Shown here in pieces: positions 16,849-24,194 of a stretch of DNA of 64,000 bases (position 1 is its first letter; the number at the start of each line of letters is the position of its first letter). Source of the DNA: Catenulispora sp. GP43 (GTDB taxonomy: Bacteria; Actinomycetota; Actinomycetes; Streptomycetales; Catenulisporaceae); contig NZ_JBGCCT010000042.1 in the NCBI RefSeq assembly GCF_041260665.1, positions 1 through 64,000 on the forward strand, in the 5' to 3' direction. A model generated the notes under the pieces. It was not told the origin of the DNA. It was given only the letters and a program-made list of their open reading frames with translations, and ran no database searches. The translations under genes and the position numbers were made by a program.

Positions 16849-18006
16849 ATGAACACTGGCATCACCGAGACCACCGAGACCACTGACATCCAGCCCTTCC
16901 AGATCGCCGTCCCCCAGTCCGAACTCGACGACCTCCACGCACGGCTGGCGAACGCCCGCTGGGCCGCGTCCATACCGGGAGCCGGTTGGGAGCGCGGAGT
17001 CCCCGTGGACTATCTGAAGGAGCTCGCAGAGTACTGGCGGAGCGGCTTCGACTGGCGCGCGCAGGAGAAGGCGCTCAATGCCTTCCCGCAGTTCATCACC
17101 GAGATAGACGGCCAGCGGATCCACTTCCTGCACGTCCGGTCCTCGCGCCCCGACGCCAAGCCGCTGCTGCTCACGCATGGCTTCCCGAGCTCGGTCGCCG
17201 AGTTCGTGACCCTGATCGACCGGCTGACCGCCCCCGAAGACCCCGCCGAGCCGGCGTTCCACATCGTCGCGCCCTCACTCCCCGGCTACGGCTTCTCGAC
17301 GCCCCTCTCCGCGCGGGGCTGGACCCTCAGCCGGACCGCCCGGGCCTGGATCGAGCTCATGCGCCGCCTGGGCCACGACCGCTACGGCGTGCACGGCGGC
17401 GACGTCGGCAGCGGCGTGTCGGGGATGGTCGGCGACTACGACGCCGAGCACGTCACCGGGATCCACGTGACCACCGACCCGCTGACGGCGGCGAACGTGG
17501 CCACCTTCCTGCCGGGCCTGGCCGACCGCCTGGACCCGTCCGACCCCGTCGACGCCCTGGCCCTGGAGCGGATGAACGCGTTCCGCAAGGAAGGATCGGG
17601 CTACCTCGCCATCCAGAACAGCCGCCCCCAGACCATCGGCTACGGCCTGGTCGACTCCCCGATCCTGCAGCTGGCCTGGATCGCGGAGAAGTTCGAGCAG
17701 TGGACCGACCTCCCGATCGACCGCGACCAGCTGCTGACCACCGTGAGCCTGTTCTGGTTCACCGGCGCCGGCGCCTCGGCGGCCCACACACTCTACGACC
17801 AGTTCCACTCCTCCGACTGGGGCGCCCCCTCCCCCGTCCCGCACGGCTACGCCGTATTCGGCGCCGATCCGACCGTCCGCAAGCTGGTCCCCGCCGAGCC
17901 GGACGCGCACTGGAGCGAGTTCGAGTGCGGAAGGCACTTCCCGGCGATGGAATGCCCTGCTCTGCTGGCGAGGGATCTGCGCGCGTTCTTCGGTCCTCTG
18001 GTCTGA
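16849..18006 (+). CDS. epoxide hydrolase (EHN plus alpha/beta hydrolase)
   Basis: The protein has 385 residues. Residues 15-120 form the N-terminal EHN domain (FQIAVPQSELDDLHARLANA), typical of microsomal-type epoxide hydrolases. The alpha/beta hydrolase core has the oxyanion loop HGFP (110-113) and the nucleophile loop HGGDVGSG with Asp185. The family usually has Trp after this Asp (GGDWG); Val is found here. A C-terminal GRHFPAMECP supplies the catalytic His. The enzyme would hydrolyse epoxides to diols; the natural substrate is unknown. GAGGGAG precedes ATG 16849. It is divergent from the WYL regulator. Confidence 0.9.
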   Translation: MNTGITETTETTDIQPFQIAVPQSELDDLHARLANARWAASIPGAGWERGVPVDYLKELAEYWRSGFDWRAQEKALNAFPQFITEIDGQRIHFLHVRSSRPDAKPLLLTHGFPSSVAEFVTLIDRLTAPEDPAEPAFHIVAPSLPGYGFSTPLSARGWTLSRTARAWIELMRRLGHDRYGVHGGDVGSGVSGMVGDYDAEHVTGIHVTTDPLTAANVATFLPGLADRLDPSDPVDALALERMNAFRKEGSGYLAIQNSRPQTIGYGLVDSPILQLAWIAEKFEQWTDLPIDRDQLLTTVSLFWFTGAGASAAHTLYDQFHSSDWGAPSPVPHGYAVFGADPTVRKLVPAEPDAHWSEFECGRHFPAMECPALLARDLRAFFGPLV

Positions 18007-18027
18007 ACCGGAGCTCGATCCCACGAT

Positions 18028-18060
18028 GATTACGATGCGGTAGGAATCCGCAATATAATC
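18028..18060. promoter_or_regulatory. TetR-type operator, 33-bp interrupted palindrome
   Basis: Two arm pairs are exactly symmetric about position 18044. GATTA (18028-18032) pairs with TAATC (18056-18060), and TGCGG (18036-18040) pairs with CCGCA (18048-18052), with a 7-bp centre. The site covers the proposed promoter of the TetR gene, so repression by its own product is the simplest reading. Confidence 0.7.
18030..18059 (+). promoter_or_regulatory. candidate promoter of the TetR gene
   Basis: A consensus -10 TATAAT lies at 18054-18059, with a weak -35 TTACGA at 18030-18035 and an 18-bp spacer. Both lie inside the palindrome at 18028-18060. The start codon is 21 bp beyond the -10. Confidence 0.6.
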
Positions 18061-18080
18061 CTCCCCCAGGAGGATCAACT

Positions 18081-18674
18081 GTGGAAGCTCCCCCGCCCCG
18101 CCCCGCAGGCCGGCCGAGAAACCCCGAGCTGGACACGGCCATCCTGGCAGCCGCCGAGCAGCAGCTCCGCGAAGCCGGTTACGCCGGCATGTCCATGGAA
18201 TCCGTCGCCACGGTCGCCGGGACGACCGTCCCCGCCGTGCGCCGGCGCTTCCGCAGCAAGGCCGGCTTGGCCGTCGCGGTGATCGACTCGCTGCGGGTCG
18301 AGGGCATGCCCGAGGCCTCGGGGCCGCCCCGGGTTCTGGCCCTCGCGATCCTGCGGAACTTCCACGCCAACCTCCTGCGCGAGAACTCCATGGCGGTCGT
18401 CGGCACGCTGCTGGCCGAGGAGCACCGCAATCCGGAGGTGCTCGCCGCCTTCCGCGCCCGGCTGGTGGAGCCGCGCCGAACCGCGCTTCGCGAGGCCTTG
18501 GCCGCGGGGGTCAGGTGCGGCGAGCTGCCGGGCTCGGCCGATCCCGAAGTGCTCGCCAGCATGCTGATCGGCGCGTTCTACGCGCGGTACGTCGCCACGT
18601 CCGACGTGCCCGACGACTGGGCGGAGCAGAGCCTGCGCCATGTATGGCCGGACGCCGACGGCGCCCAGCCATGA
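18081..18674 (+). CDS. TetR/AcrR-family transcriptional regulator
   Basis: This 197-residue protein has a Pro-rich N-terminus, then a TetR HTH: LDTAILAAAEQQLREAGYAG, MSMESVATVAGTTVPAVRRR and FRSKAGLAVAVID. An all-helical ligand-binding domain occupies residues 75-190. GTG 18081 is the start because AGGAGG (18068-18073) sits 7 bp upstream. A 33-bp palindrome overlaps its promoter, so it is probably autoregulated. It follows the epoxide hydrolase on the same strand, 74 bp away with its own promoter, and may or may not control that gene. Confidence 0.9.
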   Translation: MEAPPPRPAGRPRNPELDTAILAAAEQQLREAGYAGMSMESVATVAGTTVPAVRRRFRSKAGLAVAVIDSLRVEGMPEASGPPRVLALAILRNFHANLLRENSMAVVGTLLAEEHRNPEVLAAFRARLVEPRRTALREALAAGVRCGELPGSADPEVLASMLIGAFYARYVATSDVPDDWAEQSLRHVWPDADGAQP

Positions 18675-18693
18675 CCTGTGCTCCGACCAGGTC

Positions 18694-19563
18694 TCACCCC
18701 TCCGGTGCGGCCAGCGCCTTCGCCGCCATGTCCGCGAACTGCGGGCTCATGACCAGGCTCTTGAAGTCGAAATCCGGCTGGCCCGTGGTGAACATGTAGA
18801 AGGTCTTGCCGTGGTTCAGGATGTAGATCTCGTAGCCGGGGCCACCCGCCGGGAGGTCGGTACCGAGAACCAGCCATGCTTCCAGACCGTTCGGCAGGGT
18901 GACGGCTTCGCCGGTACCCGGCTTGGTTTTGTCGTCACGCCCCAGCGCGTGGATGAGCACCGTGCTGGTGACGCCGTCTTTGCCGACGATGCGGTAGGCG
19001 GCCGTTCCCATGTGCGGCGTGTACCCGGCGGGGATGACGAACGAGGGGTCGTTGAATTTCTCCGGGCCGAGATAGTCCTTGACCGGAACCCCCTTGGGCA
19101 GGTCGATGCTCGCCACAGCCGGCGTGACGTCATAGCCCGGCAGCAACGCGGTCAGCGTCGCCATGTCACGGCGGCAGGCATCCCGCCACCGCTGTTGGAG
19201 GTCCGCGGGCTGCGCGCTCAGCTCCGAGTCCGGGCAGGACTTCCACTGCTCGAAGAGCGCCCCCATCGTGCCCTTCGCAGGAGCCTGCGACGTGCTGGAC
19301 GCGGGACTCGCCGGACTCGCCGGACTCGTCAGACGCGCCACCGGCGCCCCGGAAGCCACCGAACCGGCGCCCCCGCCGAACGTGCCCGCGATCGCGACCA
19401 CGCCGACCGCGACCGCCCCGACCGCGGCAGTGACGCCGGCGATCCCGGCATAGCGGGTGCGCCGCAGACCGGCGCTCTTGGCACGGGCCGCCGCACCGGT
19501 GCCGGCCAGATGGGTCCAGTCCTCGGTGCGGGTCGCGCCGGTGAAGATGTCGTCGTCATGCAT
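18694..19563 (-). CDS. membrane-anchored partner of the SigE-type sigma (putative anti-sigma)
   Basis: This 289-residue protein has a cytoplasmic N-terminus of about 40 residues (MHDDDIFTGATRTEDWTHLA), one membrane helix (YAGIAGVTAAVGAVAVGVVA), an Ala/Ser/Pro linker with PASPASPAS repeats, and an extracellular domain of about 190 residues containing two Cys. Overlap with the sigma stop by 8 bp and GGAGG 6 bp upstream support ATG 19563. Location after a SigE-type sigma suggests a regulator of that sigma, but no zinc anti-sigma motif is visible, so the role is inferred from context only. Confidence 0.6.
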   Translation of the reverse strand: MHDDDIFTGATRTEDWTHLAGTGAAARAKSAGLRRTRYAGIAGVTAAVGAVAVGVVAIAGTFGGGAGSVASGAPVARLTSPASPASPASSTSQAPAKGTMGALFEQWKSCPDSELSAQPADLQQRWRDACRRDMATLTALLPGYDVTPAVASIDLPKGVPVKDYLGPEKFNDPSFVIPAGYTPHMGTAAYRIVGKDGVTSTVLIHALGRDDKTKPGTGEAVTLPNGLEAWLVLGTDLPAGGPGYEIYILNHGKTFYMFTTGQPDFDFKSLVMSPQFADMAAKALAAPEG

Positions 19564-20089
19564 GGGATTCCTCCGTCGCCAGAACATCCATGTGCCAGTC
19601 GGAGAGCAGGAGGGCGAGCGCCGCGCGACCGCGGGACAGCTGCGCTTTGACCGTGCCGGGCGCGACCCGCAGTTCGCGGGCCACGTCCTCGACCCGCATG
19701 TCGTTCAGGTGATGGAGCACCAGCACGGTGCGCTGCCCCTTGGGCAGCTTCGCCAGGGCGTCGCGCAGCGCGACGGCGTCCGGGGACGGCCCGGGGGCGT
19801 CAACCGGCGCCCCGTGCTTCCGCAATGCCTTGATCCCGGACTTCCAGTGCCGCCAATGCGAGACAGCCAGCCGGTAGGCCGTGGTCTTGACCCAGCCCAC
19901 CGGGTCGCCGCGCCCGTCGGTCAGCGTGTCCCACCGCAGCCAGGCGCGGGCGAACGCCTCCTGGACGCAGTCCTGCGCCTCGGTGAGGTCGCCGATCACC
20001 AGATAGAGCTGGCCGACCAGGCGCGGTGCGGTCGCCGCGTATACGGCGTCGAAATCCGTGGCCGCGGACTCCGAGCGTCTCCCCGTCAT
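19556..20089 (-). CDS. ECF sigma factor, SigE family
   Basis: This 177-residue protein has sigma region 2 (DFDAVYAATAPRLVGQLYLV, then DLTEAQDCVQEAFARAWLRW) and region 4 (LPKGQRTVLVLHHLNDMRVE, then VARELRVAPGTVKAQLSRGR). The pattern is that of the actinobacterial SigE-family ECF group. ATG 20089 is favoured over an upstream in-frame codon because GAGGGGA precedes it and homologues begin close to the DFDAVYAA segment. It is coupled to the membrane-anchored downstream gene, suggesting stimulus-controlled release. Target promoters cannot be read. Confidence 0.9.
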   Translation of the reverse strand: MTGRRSESAATDFDAVYAATAPRLVGQLYLVIGDLTEAQDCVQEAFARAWLRWDTLTDGRGDPVGWVKTTAYRLAVSHWRHWKSGIKALRKHGAPVDAPGPSPDAVALRDALAKLPKGQRTVLVLHHLNDMRVEDVARELRVAPGTVKAQLSRGRAALALLLSDWHMDVLATEESHA

Positions 20090-20167
20090 GCCCTGTCCCC
20101 TCGCTCGCCGATGTGTCGAGCGCTGTACGCCTGGGCGCACGGGAAAGGTTGCGTCGCGGCCGGAATC

Positions 20168-22024
20168 TCAGGAGTCGAAGACCATCTCGGTGACGAAGCC
20201 GGGCAGCGCCGCGCGGACCGGGTACAGGACGGTGGCGTGTCCGTGGTGCAGGGTCTTGCCGGCCATGACCGTGAAGGACACGTCCTCCCCGTAGGCGCTG
20301 GTCGTCCGGGAGGTCACCTTCACCGTGCCCGCGTCGAGGGTTCCGTTGTAGGTGAACGCCTTGGCCAGCCCGGTCCAGTCCGACGGCGCCAGGTCCCCGG
20401 GGTAGATCACCACGGTGCCGTCCGCATCGCGGTGGTTCCAGCCGGGCTCGTCGGAGGCCAACGGCCGGAAGCGCATCGGGTGGCGCCAGTCGGCGTAGAT
20501 GAGGAAAACGGAAGTCTTGCCCTGGAGCATGTTCTCGGCCTGGGTGAACTCCTCGGACAGGGTCTCCTCGGCAGACACCACGCGTGCCGGGACTGCCGCA
20601 TGGGAGTTCCCGGCCAGTGCCGCCGCCGCGGCGGGCGCCGTGGGCACGGTGCCGACCATGGACGCCGAGCCGTGCGTCGCCGACCATCCGACGAGCACGG
20701 CCAGGCCCACGACGCTGAACGCGCCCAGCGCCGGGACCCGGCGCGGGCCGCGCTGCCACCAGGTGTCGACCGGCGGCAGCCGGTCCGAGCGGAGTGTCCC
20801 CTCGCCGACGACGCCGCCGCGCAGGGACGCCGGCGCCAGGTGGTGGAAGAGCGCTCCGACCGCCAGGCCCGCGACCGGGAACATGATCGCCTCGTAGCGC
20901 ATGTGCGAGGGGTCGACGCCGGCGATCATGATCACGTACGTGCCGGCGATCGCCCCGAGCAGCAGCCCGGCGACGATGTCGGTGAAGCGGACCACGACGA
21001 ACAGCAGGGCGCCGGCGAGCAGCACCGACAGCGCCTTGTCGCCCTGCAGCGTGCTGAGCACGTCGTAGCGGGTGATGGTCCAGGCCACCTGGAAGGGGTC
21101 CGAGGTCACCTGCGACACCTGCGAACCGGCGCCGCGCCCGGAGATCCTGGCCTCCAGCAGGTGGACGAGCACGGTCGTGCCCGCGACGATCATCGACGGC
21201 CACAGCCAGTCGTTGCGCCACCGCCGGGGCCGGCCGCGCCCGGGGAACGCCGTCGCCCACACCCACGCGAAGAAGGCCATGACGGCGGCGGTCGGCATCA
21301 CCTGGCGGCTCAGTTCCAGCAGCACGGACAGCAGCGCCAGCGCGATCAGGTTGTGCGCGCGGGCCCGCCGGCCCAGCGGCAGGTTCAGCAGGATAAGCGC
21401 CAGCACCGCGATCGCCACCGAGTCGGTGACCGCCTCGGCGAGCGTCATCAGGAACCCGCACGCGCCGAGCACCCCGCCGGCGGCCAGCGCGGCGGTCGGG
21501 CCGTACAGCCGCTGCACCAGCCGGGTCACCGCCCACAGCATGACGGCGAACGCCACCATCGCGGCGATCGGCATCCCCTCGGCGACGCCGAAGACCGCGA
21601 CGAACGGCGCGGCGAAGAACGGGTACAGCATGCGGGACTGGACCATCAGCCAGGCCGGGTCGCTGTGCGCGAAGTACCAGGGCTCTGCGACGGTCCCGGA
21701 GTTGGCGAACTGCTTGGCCAGCGCGTGGGCGTCGCTCCAGCCCAGATCGCGCAGGGCCATCACCACGTAGTAGCGGCTGTCCGGCGGGAAGGAGTACGCC
21801 GACCAGTGCAGGCGCGCGTAGAAGCCGAAGGCCAGAGGGGCCAGGACGAACAGCAGCACCGCGGCGTTGACGCCGAACACGTCACGCCGCACGAAGCGGT
21901 CCATCTGTGTGGAGAAGCGGTTGGCCGCGCGCGGCGGATCGAAGGCGGCCAGGTCCTCCCCGGCCGCGCCCTGATCCGGCAACGATGGTTCGGCCTCAGC
22001 GGCGAGCTCGATGTCCGACGTCAT
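20168..22024 (-). CDS. large polytopic membrane protein, GT-C-like
   Basis: This 618-residue protein has an acidic cytoplasmic N-terminus, about ten hydrophobic helices between residues 60 and 450, and a C-terminal soluble domain of about 150 residues probably on the outer face. A first-loop segment HWSAYSFPPDSRYYVVMALR with an acidic residue after helix 1 is reminiscent of GT-C glycosyltransferases, but no diagnostic motif is certain. ATG 22024 follows GGGGCGGGG-type sequence. It lies upstream of the sigma gene on the same strand with a 78-bp gap. Confidence 0.55.
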   Translation of the reverse strand: MTSDIELAAEAEPSLPDQGAAGEDLAAFDPPRAANRFSTQMDRFVRRDVFGVNAAVLLFVLAPLAFGFYARLHWSAYSFPPDSRYYVVMALRDLGWSDAHALAKQFANSGTVAEPWYFAHSDPAWLMVQSRMLYPFFAAPFVAVFGVAEGMPIAAMVAFAVMLWAVTRLVQRLYGPTAALAAGGVLGACGFLMTLAEAVTDSVAIAVLALILLNLPLGRRARAHNLIALALLSVLLELSRQVMPTAAVMAFFAWVWATAFPGRGRPRRWRNDWLWPSMIVAGTTVLVHLLEARISGRGAGSQVSQVTSDPFQVAWTITRYDVLSTLQGDKALSVLLAGALLFVVVRFTDIVAGLLLGAIAGTYVIMIAGVDPSHMRYEAIMFPVAGLAVGALFHHLAPASLRGGVVGEGTLRSDRLPPVDTWWQRGPRRVPALGAFSVVGLAVLVGWSATHGSASMVGTVPTAPAAAAALAGNSHAAVPARVVSAEETLSEEFTQAENMLQGKTSVFLIYADWRHPMRFRPLASDEPGWNHRDADGTVVIYPGDLAPSDWTGLAKAFTYNGTLDAGTVKVTSRTTSAYGEDVSFTVMAGKTLHHGHATVLYPVRAALPGFVTEMVFDS

Positions 22025-22076
22025 TCCCCGCCCCACCCTTTGACCTCTGTAGTGGCAGGACGGTACCACGCACCGC

Positions 22077-23336
22077 TCAGACCAGGTCGCTGGACAAGAC
22101 CGGTACCGGAGCGGACTTCTCGGTGCGCAGGACGCCGGCGGTCGCCGCCGCGGTCACACACATCACCGTCAGCAGCAGGAACGCGTGGTTCAGGGCCACG
22201 GCATGGGTCATCCAGCCGATGACGGCGGGACCGGCGAGCATGCCGACATAACCGAGCCCTGCGACGCGGGAGACGTTGGTCCCCGCGGCGGCGGGATCGG
22301 CGTGGCCGGCCGCGCTGAAGAGCTGGGGCACGCAGCCGGACAGGCCCAGACCGAACAGCGCCCAGCCGGCGAACGCGGACCAGATCCACGGCGACAGCGC
22401 CGCGATCGTGATCCCGACCGCGGCGGTGGCCGCGCCGTAGCGGAGGATCGCCATGGCGCCGAAGCGCGCGGACACGCGGTCGGCGAGCAGGCGGCCGAGG
22501 GTCATCGCGGCGGCGAAGGTGCCGTAGGCGAAGGCGGCGGTGCCGGCCGGGGCGCCCAGGACGTCCTTCAGGTGCAGGGCGCTCCAGTCGTTGGCGGCGC
22601 CCTCGCACAGCATGATCATCAGGGCCAGGACGGCGAGGATCCAGATCTGCCGGCCGGCACGACGCGGGCCGGACGCTGATCCGTGCTCGGTCGGCGCGGT
22701 CAGCGCGGTCGGCGCGGTCGGCGCGGTCGGCGCGGTCGGCGCGGTCGGCGCGGTCGGCGCGGCAGGCACAGTCGGCAGCAGGAGGCGCGCCGTCGCCAGC
22801 GCGATCACGATGCCCACGGCTCCCATCACCGCGAGCGCCCCCGCCGGACTCATCCCGACCCCGGAGATGCCGGCCGCGAAGATCGCGGCGACAACGCCGC
22901 CGACGGAGAACGCGGCATGGAAGGCCGACATCACCGGGCGGTTGTAGGCCTTCTCCACATGGACGGCGTGGGCGTTCATGCTCACGTCCAGGCACCCGTT
23001 GCAGAACCCGAAGACCAGCAGCGCCGCCGCCAGCGTCCACGACTCCCGGGCCAGGCCCGGCAGCACCAGGGTCGCGCCGCACAGCACGCCGGCGGCAGGG
23101 ACCACGACCCGCGCGCCGAGCCGGTCGGCGAGGCGCCCGGCCACCTGCATACCGGCGAAGGCGCCGAGCCCCAGCAGCACCAGCAGGCCGCCGAGCGTGG
23201 CGTGGCTGATGCCCACCTGGTGCTCGATGGCCGGGATGTGCACCACCCAGGTGCCCATCAGCGTCCCGCAGAGGATGAAGTACGTGAAGGTCGCTATTCG
23301 GGCGGACCGGAGTGATCGTTCCATGCCGGCCACCAT
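22077..23336 (-). CDS. MFS transporter, YbjJ/FucP-like, with APT-repeat loop
   Basis: This 419-residue protein has twelve helices. The N-terminus (ATFTYFILCGTLMGTWVVHI) and LLVLLGLGAFAGMQVAGRLADRLG are typical of YbjJ-type MFS transporters. The central cytoplasmic loop contains a run of Ala-Pro-Thr triplets encoded by a 9-bp tandem repeat. It is divergent from a DeoR regulator with two shared operators between them, pointing to regulated sugar or metabolite transport. ATG 23336 gives this length; ATG 23324 has GGTGG 5 bp upstream and may be the real start. Confidence 0.85.
   Translation of the reverse strand: MVAGMERSLRSARIATFTYFILCGTLMGTWVVHIPAIEHQVGISHATLGGLLVLLGLGAFAGMQVAGRLADRLGARVVVPAAGVLCGATLVLPGLARESWTLAAALLVFGFCNGCLDVSMNAHAVHVEKAYNRPVMSAFHAAFSVGGVVAAIFAAGISGVGMSPAGALAVMGAVGIVIALATARLLLPTVPAAPTAPTAPTAPTAPTAPTALTAPTEHGSASGPRRAGRQIWILAVLALMIMLCEGAANDWSALHLKDVLGAPAGTAAFAYGTFAAAMTLGRLLADRVSARFGAMAILRYGAATAAVGITIAALSPWIWSAFAGWALFGLGLSGCVPQLFSAAGHADPAAAGTNVSRVAGLGYVGMLAGPAVIGWMTHAVALNHAFLLLTVMCVTAAATAGVLRTEKSAPVPVLSSDLV
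22688..22764. repeat. 9-bp in-frame tandem repeat in the MFS gene
   Basis: About eight copies of GGTCGGCGC, with a few variants, encode an Ala-Pro-Thr tripeptide array in the central loop of the transporter. The 9-bp period keeps frame, so copy number can vary without breaking the gene. Confidence 0.9.
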
Positions 23337-23337
23337 A

Positions 23338-23358
23338 ACGAACAGAATCGATGTTTGG
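23338..23358. promoter_or_regulatory. DeoR/MFS operator copy 1
   Basis: ACGAACA (23338-23344), a 7-bp spacer, and TGTTTGG (23352-23358) form an inverted repeat. The half-site and spacer match copy 2 at 23370-23390. It sits against the start of the MFS gene. Confidence 0.65.
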
Positions 23359-23369
23359 AAAGCCTATCT

Positions 23370-23390
23370 ATGAACAGTTTGCATGTTCGT
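23370..23390. promoter_or_regulatory. DeoR/MFS operator copy 2
   Basis: ATGAACA (23370-23376), a 7-bp spacer, and TGTTCGT (23384-23390) form an inverted repeat. Its centre is 32 bp, about three helical turns, from that of copy 1, so two bound dimers would lie on the same DNA face. Confidence 0.7.
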
Positions 23391-23414
23391 TGTGCGTGGT
23401 GTTCAATCACAGGC

Positions 23415-24176
23415 ATGAGCACCGCAGACCGGCACCGGCAGATCGCCCGGGCCGTGAAGGAGTCGGGCAGCGCCACGGTCCCGGAACTCGCCGAGCTCAC
23501 CGGCGCCTCGGAGATGACCATCCGGCGCGATCTGGACGTGCTGGCTGCGCAGGGCGTGCTCGAACGCGTCCGCGGCGGGGCGCGCACCCTGCTGCTGCGC
23601 GGCGAGGAGCCGCCCTTCGCGCTGCGGGCCCACGAGGCCGTCGAGGCCAAGCGCCGGATCGCCGCCGAGGTCTGCTCGCTCATCGCCGACGGCGAGACCG
23701 TCGTGCTGGACAGCGGCACCACGTGCCTGGAGGTCGCCCGCCTCCTGCACCGGCGGCCGGTCACCGTGATGCCGGTGTCGCTGCAGGCGATCCGCGTGCT
23801 CAGCGAGACCCCGGGACAGGCCGCGCTGCTGGTGCCCGGCGGACGGCCCCGCACCTCCGAGGGAGCGCTGACCGGCCCGCTCACCCTGGCCTCGCTGGCG
23901 GCGCTGCGCTTCGACACCGCCGTCATCGGCTGCTGCGGACTCAGCGCCGCCGAGGGCCTGACCGCCTACGACCTCGACGACGCGGCGGTGAAGAAGGCGA
24001 GCATCACCTCCGCGCGCCGCACCATCCTGGCCACCGACGGGAGCAAGCTCGGCCGCACGGCGCACGCGTTCGTCGGCCCGTCCTCGCTCCTGCACACGCT
24101 GGTCACGGACTCGGCGGCGCCGAGCGGGGAACTGGCCGCGCTCGAAGCCGCGGGCACCATAGTGAAATCCGTCTGA
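23415..24176 (+). CDS. DeoR/GlpR-family transcriptional regulator
   Basis: This 253-residue protein has an N-terminal DeoR HTH (DRHRQIARAVKESGSATVPE, then SEMTIRRDLDVLAAQGVLER) followed by RVRGGA, the standard DeoR linker. The C-terminal DeoRC sugar-phosphate sensor domain has DSGTTCLEVARLL, the VIGCCGLSAAEGLTAYD segment, and ATDGSKLGR. Such regulators respond to phosphorylated sugars. It is divergent from an MFS transporter and the 78-bp gap contains two matched operators, so this gene most likely controls both. ATG 23415 fits the conserved start; an in-frame ATG 60 bp upstream would overlap operator 2. Confidence 0.9.
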   Translation: MSTADRHRQIARAVKESGSATVPELAELTGASEMTIRRDLDVLAAQGVLERVRGGARTLLLRGEEPPFALRAHEAVEAKRRIAAEVCSLIADGETVVLDSGTTCLEVARLLHRRPVTVMPVSLQAIRVLSETPGQAALLVPGGRPRTSEGALTGPLTLASLAALRFDTAVIGCCGLSAAEGLTAYDLDDAAVKKASITSARRTILATDGSKLGRTAHAFVGPSSLLHTLVTDSAAPSGELAALEAAGTIVKSV

Positions 24177-24194
24177 CCGATGAGATCCGTCTGA

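Noticed and set aside
22688-22764. CRISPR or regulatory repeat in the MFS gene
   Set aside because: It is an in-frame 9-bp repeat coding for Ala-Pro-Thr in a loop, not an array with spacers.
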